Positions 7,415-16,112 are shown, counted from the first letter of the stretch. The stretch is DNA of 64,000 bases from RGIG529 sp050950425 (GCA_050950425.1 JBMNHO010000001.1:348216-412215), one strand, 5' to 3'. Translations and numbers: made by a program. The notes: a model not told the origin generated them from the sequence alone.

Positions 7415-9769
7415 ATGGCGGATATTAACGGTGTGTCTTTGCAGGCGGGTTCAAGCCCGACCGTACATTACACCATTACCTATACCAAGAGTCGACCCAA
7501 TAATAGCCAAATGACCTATAACTTCACCATATCCGCAGCACTCGGTTCATCCGGCTCCTTCATCCACAACGGTTACGCTCTGCTTTGCACCATGACCGTA
7601 AACAGCTCCTCCTCACAGGTGCGAATCAAGACAGTGGACGGTGATAACTGGGACGGAACCACACCGAGGCTCAGATATGTTTCGGTGACTTGTCCTTCAA
7701 CTACAGGCAACTCTACGCAGGGCGTACGTTTTCGAGTGGTGTCGGACGGAAGGCTAACCCTCACCTCCGGGGTCATCGACAATTCAAACTACACAGTGTT
7801 AAGCTCCGCGCTCCTTACCACAGCTTGCAGCGCGCCGACTTCTTGTTCGGTAAGCCCGATACTTTCGGAAGGCGGGGTTACCCTTTCGTGGAGCGGAGCA
7901 TCCGGCGGCATCAGTAACGCGATTTCCAGTTATGAGATTCAATACAGCGATTCTACGGACAATGCCACATGGGGAGCGTGGACGGCACTGGCCACCGTGG
8001 ATACCTCCGCAACGAGCGGCAGCGTGGCTACATCGCCGCCGTCCACAAGGGGCAATTACCGCCGGTTTCAGGTGCGGACTCGTGGCACGGCAGGAGCAAG
8101 CTATTACTCCGGATGGAAAGTATCATCAAACTCTGTCCGAAGAAATACAGCACCGAAGGCTCCAACAACCGCCGTTGCGTCCCCCGCAGCGTATAGCGAC
8201 GAAACCATTACGCTGACTTGGAGCGGAGCTTCGGGCGGCACAAGTCCGGTGAAGGGATACCAGATTGCCAGACGTACATCCACGGATAATGTCACATGGA
8301 GTACATGGAATGTTCTGACCACCCTGATTTTGTCAGCCAGCAGCGGCAGTTATAACCCGAACGTATCAAGAGTTCCGGGAACATATACTCAATTTGGCAT
8401 CTGGACAATCGACACGTTTGATGTTTACTCGGTGGAAACAATAAGTAACAGCATCTTTTGTGACATCACAGCCTGTGGCGCACCGACCGCTTGCTCAATA
8501 AGCGCAACGCTGGCTGAGGGAAACGTATCTCTCTCATGGAGTGGTGCCTCCGATGGCGCGGGTAATGCCATCACATCCTATGAGATACAATATAGTGATT
8601 CGGTGGACAACAGTAACTGGGGCGCATGGACGGCGCTAACTACGGTCAACACTACTGCAACAAGCAGTATTTTAAGCGTTAGCCCTCCGTCCACAAGGGG
8701 TAATTATCGCCGTTTCCGTGTAAGAACACGAGGTGCCGCCGGGGAGAGTTTCTACTCCGACTGGACGGTTTCCGGTAACTCTGTCCGCAGAAATATACTG
8801 CCCACGCCGCCTTCTTCCTTTAACGCCGCTCCCGCTATTTACGAATCAACTACTGTTACTCTCACGTGGAGCGGAACGATACCCGGAACCAGTGCAATCA
8901 AACAATATGTCATTCAACGCTCAACTTCAACGGACGGGTCTAACTGGTCAGCATATGAGGCTCTAACAATCATCGTTTCCAGTGCCACTTCCGGGATATA
9001 CACAGCGAACGCTTCTCAGATTGCCGGAACCTATACCCGTTACCGCATCAGTGTAACCGATACATTAGATGCAGTTTCCGCCTATGCAGTCAGCGGCACA
9101 GTAAAGAAGAACAGCCCACCAACTGCTCCGACAATTGTCTGTCCGGTATCCGGCAGTTCAAGCTACAATACTACACCGCGTTTCATGATTACAACGGGCA
9201 CTGAGCCGGACGGTCAGACGCAGATTTTGGAAGTCAAGATTGATTCTGGTCAATGGCATAACAGCGTGGACAATCCTGAGATGTTTTCTGTAAGTGGATA
9301 CCTGGGCAATAGCGTAAAAACAATATATCAACCGTCACCATTGACCGTCGGAAGCCATACTGTGACCGTCCGTTGCCTTGACAGCGACATTGAGTCATCA
9401 AGCCCGGAGGTTGTGCGTACATTTACGGTGCTACCACCACCGTTCGAAACGATCACCGCAAACGAAACCCATGTGAAGGCAACGCATATTCAGACGCTCC
9501 GAACCGCTGTAAACACAGTACGCAGCTATTACAATCTATCTCAAGTGGCTTGGAGTAAAGAAATTGTTGCTGGAAAGAGCACCATCAAAAACTGGCCATT
9601 CCACATCACAGAGCTTCGAAAAGCCATCGAGCCGGTCGTCACGGCGATCAACGGGTTTGATTCCTCGTCGGCTTTTGATATCCCGCCCGGCATGTGGTTA
9701 CCCATCGGAACGGGACGGCCAAGAGCGGACGTAATGCAACAGATTCAGAATCTGTTCTTAACGCTTTAG
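7415..9769 (+). CDS. Tail fibre-like protein with fibronectin III-type repeats
   Basis: This 784-residue protein is built mainly from beta-sandwich repeats. Two long copies of the unit with LSWSGASGG, SYEIQYSDS, WGAWTAL, PPSTRGNYRRF and VRTRG begin near residues ~145 and ~360, each followed by a related unit with LTWSGxxxGTS. These resemble fibronectin III-like domains that display on tails and bind carbohydrates. The last ~90 residues (TITANETHVKATHIQTLRTAVNT split over two segments) form a helical end. ATG at 7415 is preferred over ATG 7409 because GGGGGTG at 7401-7407 gives better spacing. A weak hairpin follows the stop. Confidence 0.7.
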   Translation: MADINGVSLQAGSSPTVHYTITYTKSRPNNSQMTYNFTISAALGSSGSFIHNGYALLCTMTVNSSSSQVRIKTVDGDNWDGTTPRLRYVSVTCPSTTGNSTQGVRFRVVSDGRLTLTSGVIDNSNYTVLSSALLTTACSAPTSCSVSPILSEGGVTLSWSGASGGISNAISSYEIQYSDSTDNATWGAWTALATVDTSATSGSVATSPPSTRGNYRRFQVRTRGTAGASYYSGWKVSSNSVRRNTAPKAPTTAVASPAAYSDETITLTWSGASGGTSPVKGYQIARRTSTDNVTWSTWNVLTTLILSASSGSYNPNVSRVPGTYTQFGIWTIDTFDVYSVETISNSIFCDITACGAPTACSISATLAEGNVSLSWSGASDGAGNAITSYEIQYSDSVDNSNWGAWTALTTVNTTATSSILSVSPPSTRGNYRRFRVRTRGAAGESFYSDWTVSGNSVRRNILPTPPSSFNAAPAIYESTTVTLTWSGTIPGTSAIKQYVIQRSTSTDGSNWSAYEALTIIVSSATSGIYTANASQIAGTYTRYRISVTDTLDAVSAYAVSGTVKKNSPPTAPTIVCPVSGSSSYNTTPRFMITTGTEPDGQTQILEVKIDSGQWHNSVDNPEMFSVSGYLGNSVKTIYQPSPLTVGSHTVTVRCLDSDIESSSPEVVRTFTVLPPPFETITANETHVKATHIQTLRTAVNTVRSYYNLSQVAWSKEIVAGKSTIKNWPFHITELRKAIEPVVTAINGFDSSSAFDIPPGMWLPIGTGRPRADVMQQIQNLFLTL

Positions 9770-9848
9770 GCGCAATACTACTACGGCGCTCTCGTATTAT
9801 GCGGGGGCGCTTTTCTATACACAAATTCATAAATTGGAGGTGTTTCAA

Positions 9849-10274
9849 ATGAAAGAAGTTTGGAATTGGCTACAGTTGGCTTTTGCCGCTGTTGGTGGTT
9901 TTCTCGGGTGGTTTCTCGGTGGGCTGGATGGTTTCCTTTATGCACTCATAGCATTTGTGGCCATAGATTACGTGACCGGAGTGCTCTGTGCCATTATTGA
10001 TAAAAAGCTGTCCAGTGAAATTGGCGCTAAGGGCATCTTTAAGAAGGTGCTCATTTTTGTGCTGGTAGGTGTTGCCCACATTCTTGATACGCAGATACTG
10101 GGTAGCACTGTGGGTAGTGGTGGTGTCCTTCGGACTGCAGTAATCTTCTTCTACCTTAGCAATGAGGGTGTGTCTATCTTAGAGAATGCCGCTCATATTG
10201 GGCTGCCGATACCCGAAAAACTGAGAGAGGTTCTTAAGCAGCTTCACGGACGGGAAGATGGTGACGGAAAATGA
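9849..10274 (+). CDS. Phage holin (toxin secretion/phage lysis family)
   Basis: This 141-residue membrane protein permeabilises the cytoplasmic membrane so the amidase can reach the wall. Three hydrophobic segments are visible, near residues 10-35 (FAAVGGFLGWFLGGLDGFLY), 36-52 and 70-90. The central VTGVLCAIIDKKLSSEIGAKG motif is typical of the Bacteriophage_holin_4 family. A charged C terminus follows. ATG 9849 is chosen because GGAGGTG lies 7 bases upstream, whereas the ATG at 9834 overlaps that site. Its last bases overlap the next start. The holin at 57,544-57,960 is clearly homologous. Confidence 0.92.
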   Translation: MKEVWNWLQLAFAAVGGFLGWFLGGLDGFLYALIAFVAIDYVTGVLCAIIDKKLSSEIGAKGIFKKVLIFVLVGVAHILDTQILGSTVGSGGVLRTAVIFFYLSNEGVSILENAAHIGLPIPEKLREVLKQLHGREDGDGK

Positions 10275-11665
10275 TTGACTTAACGAAAGCATCAACCGTA
10301 CACATCGGCCGGAGCGGTGAGCATCATTTCCGTAACATCGGGTTTAATGTTTCCAGTTTATTAGGGGACGATTATCCCGGTGCCGCACTACAGGCAATCT
10401 ACAAAAGACCCGATGGTACTGCCTATCCTGTGGTTACAAATTATGCCGACAGCGTGCTGACATGGTCGCCCAGTTCGACGGATACCGAAGTTGTCGGCGT
10501 GGGACAGCTGGAAATCAGAGTCGTGTTTGGTGATGTGGTTGGAAAAAGCGTAAAGGTTCTTACCATTGTTGAAGAGGCACTTGTGGATGGCATTGTCACG
10601 CCGCCGGAGCCTCCTGCTCAGGAATGGCTTAATCAGGTGCTTTCTGCCTTAGCAGAACTGGATATTGAAGAAATAAACAATATGCTAAATCTCACTTATA
10701 ACCTGCTAAATGACAATTACGCACTGCTGAATACCACACACGGTTTGCTCGATGAAACTCGTGACACGCTGTATATGAGGACTGGAATTCTCCTCAATCA
10801 TTTGCATCCAATCGAAACCGCTACCGCACCGGACATGATAAGCCGCAGAGCCTCCATCACATTTAGCAGCATAGCGAATGGCAATAACGTAGTAATCGGC
10901 ACGGTAACGTATACCTTTGTTACGGCTTTGGGTAGCCCTGCTGCAAATAATGTGCAGGTACTAATCCAAGACACTCCTCGTAATACAGTCAAAACCCTTG
11001 CCAAAGCCATAAGGGGCATCGAAGATGAAGCGAACATTACCTACGGAACAGGAACAGATCCGAACCCGGCTTGCACAGCCTATTGGACGAGTCAGCGGTT
11101 TTCCATCGGCAGCACTACCATTGATGCGGGCGAGAGTTTGTTTATGCTTGAAAGAGCTGAAAATTCGACATCCGCAATAGTTTTCACATCTACCGCACCG
11201 GCAGCTATCAATCCATTTGCCCGGATAAGTTTCCTGAGATATCTCTTATCGGGTAATGTTTCCGGCTCAGGCGGGGCAAACAGCGTCCGGGGTCCTTTAC
11301 ACACGGTATTGCCTATCGGCAGCGTTGTCATTGGTGGTCAGGGCGGATTGCTTTATCCGGCGACATATGATTGTCATTTGATAACCCTTTGCCGCCAATC
11401 CGATACAAGTGAAAAGGAACTTGACTTCTATATTTCCAATGATGAGGAAACATTTGCCAGACTTCAACGCAGTACGCCCATCGGATCGAATACCTCAGCC
11501 GAATCCCTGCACGTTGACATCGAAATGCGGCAAGCCAGGGTGCCCACGGGATATGGACTGTACGTCTGTATGGGAAGCGACGGAACATCATCAAGTGCTT
11601 ATTGCGATTTGAAGTTTACCTATCATCTGTATCCCACTTCGCTTACGACAGACACAAACAATTGA
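10271..11665 (+). CDS. Baseplate upper protein (BppU)-like protein
   Basis: This 464-residue protein overlaps the holin stop by 4 bases. Its N-terminal ~110 residues (HHFRNIGFNVSSLLGDDYPG, then ALQAIYKRPDGTAYPV and VGQLEIRVVFGDVVGKS) look like the immunoglobulin-like BppU N domain that anchors baseplate proteins. After a PPEPP linker comes a helical stretch (NNMLNLTYNLLNDNYALLN) and a beta-rich C-terminal region of ~280 residues with no motif I recognise. Placement between holin and endolysin is odd for a structural gene but occurs in clostridial prophages. It could instead be a tail fibre or cell-wall binding factor. Confidence 0.55.
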   Translation: MIDLTKASTVHIGRSGEHHFRNIGFNVSSLLGDDYPGAALQAIYKRPDGTAYPVVTNYADSVLTWSPSSTDTEVVGVGQLEIRVVFGDVVGKSVKVLTIVEEALVDGIVTPPEPPAQEWLNQVLSALAELDIEEINNMLNLTYNLLNDNYALLNTTHGLLDETRDTLYMRTGILLNHLHPIETATAPDMISRRASITFSSIANGNNVVIGTVTYTFVTALGSPAANNVQVLIQDTPRNTVKTLAKAIRGIEDEANITYGTGTDPNPACTAYWTSQRFSIGSTTIDAGESLFMLERAENSTSAIVFTSTAPAAINPFARISFLRYLLSGNVSGSGGANSVRGPLHTVLPIGSVVIGGQGGLLYPATYDCHLITLCRQSDTSEKELDFYISNDEETFARLQRSTPIGSNTSAESLHVDIEMRQARVPTGYGLYVCMGSDGTSSSAYCDLKFTYHLYPTSLTTDTNN

Positions 11666-11681
11666 TTGTGAGGTGACATTA

Positions 11682-12404
11682 ATGAATTTATGCAAGTTAA
11701 TACTTACAAATAACGCCTGCTACAAAGTGGGCAGAACCATCACACCGAAGGGTATCATGGTGCATTCCACCGGCGCGAATAATCCCAACCTTAAACGCTA
11801 CGTCGGCCCCGATGATGGACTGCTCGGAAAGAACCAATACAATAACCACTGGAATCAAGATAAGCCCGGCGGACGGCAGGTCTGTGTCCATGCCTTCATC
11901 GGCAAGCTGGCGGACGGAACAATCGCTACCTATCAGACTCTGCCTTGGAATCACCGAGGATGGCATAGCGGTTCCGGCTCAAAAGGCTCGGTAAACGATA
12001 CTCATATCAGTTTTGAAATTTGCGAGGATGGACTGAGTGATGCCACCTACTTCAATGCTGTTTATAAGGAGGCTACTGAACTGTGCGCCTTTCTCTGCAA
12101 GGAATACAAACTCGATCCAATGGCAGACGGCGTTATCATCGGGCATTACGAAGGTTATAGGCGAGGTGTAGCAAGTAATCACGCCGACCCCGGACATTGG
12201 TTTCCAAAACACGGAAAGACAATGGATAGCTTCCGTGCCGAGGTTAAAAGGCTGTTATCAGCAACAGAAACAACGACTCCTACCGAACCTAAGAAACTGT
12301 ACCGAGTTCAAGTCGGTGCGTATTCTGTCAAAGCTAACGCTGATGCCATGCTCAAAAAAGTTAAGGCAGCGGGATTTACTGATGCTTTTATCAAATATTC
12401 GTAA
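11682..12404 (+). CDS. N-acetylmuramoyl-L-alanine amidase (phage endolysin)
   Basis: This 240-residue enzyme should cleave the amide bond between muramic acid and the stem peptide for lysis. Residues ~1-185 form an Amidase_2-type domain: GIMVHSTGANNP supplies an early zinc-ligand histidine, VCVHAFIGKLADGTIATYQT and LPWNHRGWHSG follow, then SFEICEDGL and a late ligand region VIIGHYEGYRRG with NHADPGHWF. The C terminus (YRVQVGAYSVKANADAMLKK) is a short SPOR-like peptidoglycan-binding module. ATG 11682 is chosen because GTGAGGTG precedes it. A terminator follows 12 bases after the stop. The enzyme at 56,451-57,557 is a homologue with a longer tail. Confidence 0.93.
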   Translation: MNLCKLILTNNACYKVGRTITPKGIMVHSTGANNPNLKRYVGPDDGLLGKNQYNNHWNQDKPGGRQVCVHAFIGKLADGTIATYQTLPWNHRGWHSGSGSKGSVNDTHISFEICEDGLSDATYFNAVYKEATELCAFLCKEYKLDPMADGVIIGHYEGYRRGVASNHADPGHWFPKHGKTMDSFRAEVKRLLSATETTTPTEPKKLYRVQVGAYSVKANADAMLKKVKAAGFTDAFIKYS

Positions 12405-12416
12405 GTAACCAATACC

Positions 12417-12453
12417 AAGCCCGCGGAGCGTAAAAACTCTGCGGGCTTTTTTT
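12417..12453 (+). terminator. Rho-independent terminator ending the phage late operon
   Basis: Arms AAGCCCGCGGAG (12417-12428) and CTCTGCGGGCTT (12437-12448) pair over 12 positions with one G-U, with an 8-base loop and a following T run. Confidence 0.93.
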
Positions 12454-12509
12454 ATTTATAGGTGTATAAAATGCCCTCATTTTCTCCGTATTGTGAGGAG
12501 GTGGTTTTC

Positions 12510-12737
12510 ATGGCCAATGAGCAAAATTATAAACCACTGGAAAACGGGCTGAAAAAAGATGGCGAAAAGAATGCTGTCCCACAAGAACAAATGCAACGCG
12601 AGGTCGATTATGTGAGAGCACAACAAATACTGTCTTCTATGTTTGATAAAGGGTTGATTTCCTTGTCAGAGTTCAACAAAATAACGGAATTAAACCGCAA
12701 AACTTTCTCCCCATTATTAGCGGAGATTATGCTATGA
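12510..12737 (+). CDS. Small SHOCT-like protein beside the recombinases
   Basis: This 75-residue soluble, charged protein ends with RAQQILSSMFDKGLISLSEF followed by NKITELNRKTFSP, a pattern like the short C-terminal (SHOCT) helix-pair motif often seen in small proteins next to clostridial serine recombinases. I choose ATG 12510 because GAGGAGGTGG lies 5-10 bases upstream; an ATG at 12462 lacks a site. It is the first gene after the phage terminator, so it starts a new transcription unit with the recombinases 60 bases downstream. Its function is unknown. A role as recombination accessory is an inference from context only. Confidence 0.6.
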   Translation: MANEQNYKPLENGLKKDGEKNAVPQEQMQREVDYVRAQQILSSMFDKGLISLSEFNKITELNRKTFSPLLAEIML

Positions 12738-12800
12738 AAGCCTTGCTATTACTTGGTTTCAGAGGTAATATACCACACTGACCAAAGGAGGTGAACTTTG

Positions 12801-14360
12801 ATGAAGGTAACGAAAATATCCCCGAATATAGCCGATTTGACCGAACAGTCCAAGCTACGGGTTGCGGCTTACTGCCGTGTTTCTACCGGTTCTGACGAAC
12901 AGCAGGAAAGTCTTAATACGCAGATTAAACATTATGAATCTTACATCAAGGCAAATCCGGATTGGGAGTTTGCCGGAATCTATTATGACGAAGGTATCAC
13001 CGGTACGAAAAAGGAAAAACGACCTGAACTGCTTCGGATGATTTCTGACTGTGAAAACAGAAAAATAGAGCTCATTGTAACGAAGTCTATCAGTCGATTT
13101 GCTCGCAACACAACCGACTGTCTGGAACTGGTCAGAAAACTGCTTGACCTTGATATTTTCATTTATTTCGAGAAGGAGAATATCAACACAGGGTCAATGG
13201 AAAGCGAACTCATGCTGTCAATCCTAAGTGGACTGGCTGAAAGTGAGTCAGTCTCCATCTCTGAGAACAGCAAATGGTCGGTAAAGCGTAGATTTCAAAA
13301 CGGCACATTTAAAATATCCTATCCTCCTTACGGCTACGACACTGTGGATGGAGATATGGTTGTAAATAAATCTCAAGCTAAAATCGTCCGTTTTATCTTT
13401 GCTGAAATCTTATCGGGCAAGGGCACCCACAAAATTGCTAACGAGTTGAACAGTCGAAAAATACCGACTAAAAAAAGCGGTCGCTGGACAGCAACAACCA
13501 TTCGGGGAATGATCGGTAATGAAAAATACACAGGCGATGCCATCTTCCAAAAGACCTATACCGATGACTGTTTTAATCGGCACAATAATAATGGTGAGAA
13601 AGAGCAGTACCTTGTAAGAAACCATCATGAGCCGATTATCAGCCATGAAGATTTCGAGGCTGCACAGGATATTGTCGAACAGCGCGGTAAGGAAAAAGGG
13701 TTAGAAAAGCAGAATAAAAAGTATCAGAACCGTTATCCCTTTTCAGGCAAAATCATCTGCGGACAGTGTGGCGGGACATTTAAACGCAGAATCCATTCAA
13801 GTGGCAGACATAGAATTGCTTGGTGCTGCTCCACTCATATTGCAGACATCAAAAAATGCAAAATGAAATATGTGCCGGAGTCAGATTTTGAATACGCATT
13901 TGTCACCATGATGAACAAGCTCATATTCGGACATGAATTCATCCTCAAGCCCTTGCTTATCAGTCTTCGTGGCATGAATTCAGATGAAACTTTAGTAAGC
14001 ATTCAGGCTCTTGATAAGAAACTGGAAGAAAACACGGAACAGCGAAATGTACTGGTTGGCTTGCTGACCAAAAAGTATCTTGAGCCAGCCGTTTACAAGA
14101 AGAGCAACAATGAATTGTTACAAGAGGCAGAACGACTACGCCGCCAAAAAGAATCCATAACCCGGTTTATGAATAACGACTTCCAAAACTTAAGCGAGGT
14201 TAGCGCCCTATTGCAATTTGCTACCAAGGCATCTATGCTGAAGGCCTTTGACGGGGACATTTTTAAACGCTTTGTGGAACGGGTTCTTGTTTATTCTCGA
14301 GTGGAGATTGGATTCGAATTAAAGAGCGGCATTACACTAAAAGAAAGGCTGGTGAGATAA
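12801..14360 (+). CDS. Large serine recombinase (site-specific integrase)
   Basis: This 519-residue protein has the full architecture of large serine integrases. The N-terminal resolvase domain has LRVAAYCRVSTG with nucleophile Ser28, then TQIKHYESYI and YYDEGITGTKK. The recombinase DNA-binding domain runs about 165-280 (PPYGYDTVDG, IANELNSRKIPTKKSGRWTA). A zinc ribbon follows (IICGQCGGTF with later CC and C residues near 325-355), then a coiled coil about 395-455. AAAGGAGGTG precedes the ATG at 12801; a TTG one codon earlier is less likely. The stop abuts the next ATG. It would integrate or excise either prophage 1 or the conjugative element. Confidence 0.93.
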   Translation: MKVTKISPNIADLTEQSKLRVAAYCRVSTGSDEQQESLNTQIKHYESYIKANPDWEFAGIYYDEGITGTKKEKRPELLRMISDCENRKIELIVTKSISRFARNTTDCLELVRKLLDLDIFIYFEKENINTGSMESELMLSILSGLAESESVSISENSKWSVKRRFQNGTFKISYPPYGYDTVDGDMVVNKSQAKIVRFIFAEILSGKGTHKIANELNSRKIPTKKSGRWTATTIRGMIGNEKYTGDAIFQKTYTDDCFNRHNNNGEKEQYLVRNHHEPIISHEDFEAAQDIVEQRGKEKGLEKQNKKYQNRYPFSGKIICGQCGGTFKRRIHSSGRHRIAWCCSTHIADIKKCKMKYVPESDFEYAFVTMMNKLIFGHEFILKPLLISLRGMNSDETLVSIQALDKKLEENTEQRNVLVGLLTKKYLEPAVYKKSNNELLQEAERLRRQKESITRFMNNDFQNLSEVSALLQFATKASMLKAFDGDIFKRFVERVLVYSRVEIGFELKSGITLKERLVR

Positions 14361-14792
14361 ATGAGCCACACACCATTTGGCTACCGTATAGAAAATGGAA
14401 AAGCAGTTGTTGATATAGAAGCTTCAGAGCAAATAAAGACCCTATTTCATTCCTATTTATCCGGCGACTCATTGGCAACCGCCGCAAAGAAGGCAGGCAT
14501 CACAGCCTTCCATGCAGGAATTGGCAGAATGCTTCGGAATGCCCGTTATCTCGGAGACGAGTATTATCCGGCGATTATTGACAAAGACACTTTCAACACT
14601 GCCGAGGCAGAACGAATTATGCGGGCGGAAAGGCTTGGCCGTACCAGAAAGTCTAAACAAGAAAAAGAGGTCGTCTATCCTACTGTGTTCCGCATGAACG
14701 GAAAAACAGAAGAAATCGACGACCCCTTTGGGCAGGCGGAATACGCCTACAGTTTGATAGAATCGGAGGTGAATGAAAATGGCAGTCAATAA
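14361..14792 (+). CDS. Recombinase-domain protein lacking the catalytic domain
   Basis: This 143-residue protein resembles only the DNA-binding 'recombinase' domain of large serine recombinases: HTPFGYRIENGKAVVDIEAS, then a helix-turn-helix-like IKTLFHSYLSGDSLATAAKK and GRMLRNARYLGDEYYPAIID. There is no resolvase domain and no serine nucleophile. Such short proteins commonly sit between two full serine recombinases in clostridial elements, so it is more likely a conserved accessory factor than a decayed integrase. It begins immediately after the upstream stop and overlaps the next start by 14 bases. A function as DNA-binding partner or directionality factor is inferred, not shown. Confidence 0.75.
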   Translation: MSHTPFGYRIENGKAVVDIEASEQIKTLFHSYLSGDSLATAAKKAGITAFHAGIGRMLRNARYLGDEYYPAIIDKDTFNTAEAERIMRAERLGRTRKSKQEKEVVYPTVFRMNGKTEEIDDPFGQAEYAYSLIESEVNENGSQ

Positions 14793-15045
14793 AAATGTCA
14801 CTGTGATTCCGGCAAGGAAGCATACTCGCAAGAGTGACAACGAAGAAAAGCCAAAACTCCGCGTGGCTGCATATTGTCGTGTCTCCACGGACAGTGAGGA
14901 GCAAGCTACCAGTTATGACACGCAGATTGAACACTACACCGCATACATACAAGGGCATCCGGACTGGGTGCTGGCGGGGATTTATGCGGATGCCACTGAT
15001 ATATTAGGACTAAAGCAAAACCCGACAAAACGGGCGTCGCTTTAG
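14779..15045 (+). pseudogene. Serine recombinase truncated after its N-terminal domain
   Basis: The first ~70 residues are a good resolvase N terminus: LRVAAYCRVSTDSEEQ with nucleophile Ser36, YDTQIEHYTAYIQGHPDW and LAGIYAD. The family continues with EGISGT or similar, but here the frame turns into unrelated residues (ATDILGLKQNPTKRASL) and stops at 15045. Homology is lost at about 14,990, exactly where the sequence becomes a long inverted repeat leading into the conjugative element. GGAGGTGA lies before ATG 14779. The rest of the gene is not seen anywhere in the window. The simplest reading is that insertion of the element cut the gene. Confidence 0.8.
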
Positions 15046-15057
15046 TCCTATTTTTTT
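15005..15057 (+). terminator. Strong hairpin with T run at the element's left edge
   Basis: TAGGACTAAAGC (15005-15016) and GCTTTAGTCCTA (15039-15050) form a perfect 12-bp stem with a second small CCCG/CGGG stem in the loop, followed by seven Ts. It overlaps the end of the truncated recombinase frame and would block read-through from the recombinases into parB. Confidence 0.85.
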
Positions 15058-15136
15058 GTTATACGGGCATTTTCGGGGCAAAACGATAAATGCCACATCA
15101 AACAAAGGAGGAAAACTTAATACGGTACGGGCTTAG

Positions 15137-15172
15137 GCGTTCACTGTTTGTTTCAGACAATGAACGCTTTTG
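15137..15172 (+). terminator. Hairpin upstream of parB, attenuator-like
   Basis: GCGTTCA (15137-15143) pairs with TGAACGC (15161-15167), with inner pairing possible (CTG/CAG) and a TTTT tail. It lies 25 bases before the parB ribosome site, so it may act as a weak terminator or processing hairpin. Confidence 0.5.
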
Positions 15173-15197
15173 CTATATCTGAAAGATGGAGGTAACT

Positions 15198-16055
15198 ATG
15201 GCAGAAACAATCAAAGACATTTCTTTGGGTGAACTTCACCCCTTCCCCGACCACCCTTTTGATGTGAGGGATGATGATACTATGAAACAGACGATTGAGA
15301 GCATCCGCGAATATGGTGTCCTTGTTCCAGCGATTGCCCGGCCTCGTGAAGACGGCGGGTATGAGCTGATTGCCGGTCACAGAAGAAAATACGCTTGTGA
15401 AATTGCAGGGCTTGATACTATGCCGGTCATTGTCCGAGACATAGACCGCAATGTCGCAACCATCATTATGGTGGACAGCAATTTACAAAGAGAAAACATC
15501 CTGCCGAGTGAGAAAGCAAAGGCGTACAAAATGAAGCTGGATGCAATAAAAAGGCAGGCTGGCAGACCAAGTAGAAATTCTGTCCAAGTTGGACAGAATT
15601 TAGATGGTAAGACTTCACGAGAACAAATTGCAGAAAACAGCCCCGATAGTGCGACCCAAATTCAGCGGTATATTCGCCTTAATGAGTTGGAACCGAAACT
15701 GCAGAAATTGGTTGATGACGGCAAAATCGGTATGACCCCCGCGGTAGAGATTTCCTATCTCAAACCCGATGAACAAAAAATCCTTATTGAAACCATCGAC
15801 AGCGAACAGTCCACCCCTTCACTGTCCCAAGCCCAGCGAATGAGACGGCTTTCCCAAGAGGGTAAGTTCAGCGATGATGCCGTGCTTGATATTATGATGG
15901 AGCAGAAAAAACCTGAAACATGGGACTTGAAGCTCCCAATAGGCAGAATCAAAAAATACTTCCCTCGCTCCTATACACCACAGAGGATGGAAGAAACCAT
16001 CATCAAGCTGCTTGAGAGTTGGATGAAAAAGCGACAGCGAGACCATGAGCGATGA
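15198..16055 (+). CDS. parB: ParB/Spo0J-family partition protein
   Basis: This 285-residue protein has the ParB N-terminal domain (LHPFPDHPFDVRDDDT, then IREYGVLVPAIARP and the family signature ELIAGHRRKYA) followed by DSNLQRENILPSEKAKAYKM. A helix-turn-helix region comes at about 135-215 (SREQIAENSPDSATQIQRYI). In these elements ParB is thought to bind a centromere-like site and may also regulate genes. ATG 15198 is preferred over ATG 15186 because GGAGGTAAC precedes it. A 27-bp perfect palindrome lies inside the coding sequence at 15575-15601, and its 25-bp core is repeated upstream of the relaxase gene. Confidence 0.9.
   Translation: MAETIKDISLGELHPFPDHPFDVRDDDTMKQTIESIREYGVLVPAIARPREDGGYELIAGHRRKYACEIAGLDTMPVIVRDIDRNVATIIMVDSNLQRENILPSEKAKAYKMKLDAIKRQAGRPSRNSVQVGQNLDGKTSREQIAENSPDSATQIQRYIRLNELEPKLQKLVDDGKIGMTPAVEISYLKPDEQKILIETIDSEQSTPSLSQAQRMRRLSQEGKFSDDAVLDIMMEQKKPETWDLKLPIGRIKKYFPRSYTPQRMEETIIKLLESWMKKRQRDHER
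15575..15601. repeat. Perfect palindrome inside parB, copy 1 (candidate binding site)
   Basis: Arms AATTCTGTCCAA and TTGGACAGAATT flank a single central G, with one further A/T pair outside. The identical 25-bp core occurs at 43018-43042. It encodes residues NSVQVGQN in parB, so it is constrained by both protein and DNA sequence. Candidate roles are a parS-like site, an operator, or an oriT-associated repeat. Confidence 0.85.
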
Positions 16056-16072
16056 AAACTCAATACCGGTAA

Positions 16073-16112
16073 CGAGCTGAGCAGAAACAACAAATTCTTG
16101 CTCGGTTTTTTC
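16073..16112 (+). terminator. Weak hairpin with T6 after parB
   Basis: GAGCA (16079-16083) can pair with TGCTC (16099-16103), or CGAGC (16073-16077) with GCTCG, followed by GGTTTTTT. Stem is short, so termination is probably partial. Confidence 0.4.

Larger units (their letters stand above)
1..12453 (+). mobile_element. Prophage 1, tail and lysis region (left part outside window)
   Basis: Co-directional genes run in the canonical siphovirus order: gp10-like connector, tail terminator, major tail protein, G/GT chaperones, tape measure, Dit, Tal, tip/fibre proteins, holin, baseplate-like protein, amidase. The block ends at a strong Rho-independent terminator. Capsid, packaging, replication and repressor genes are not in the window. 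The serine recombinases at 12.8-15.0 kb could belong to this prophage, since integrases often follow lysis genes in clostridial phages, or to the conjugative element. Confidence 0.9.

Noticed and set aside
9766..9815. Terminator after the fibre gene
   Set aside because: Pairing (GCGC with AATAC/GTATT) is interrupted by a large bulge and the T run is short, so I do not list it as a feature.
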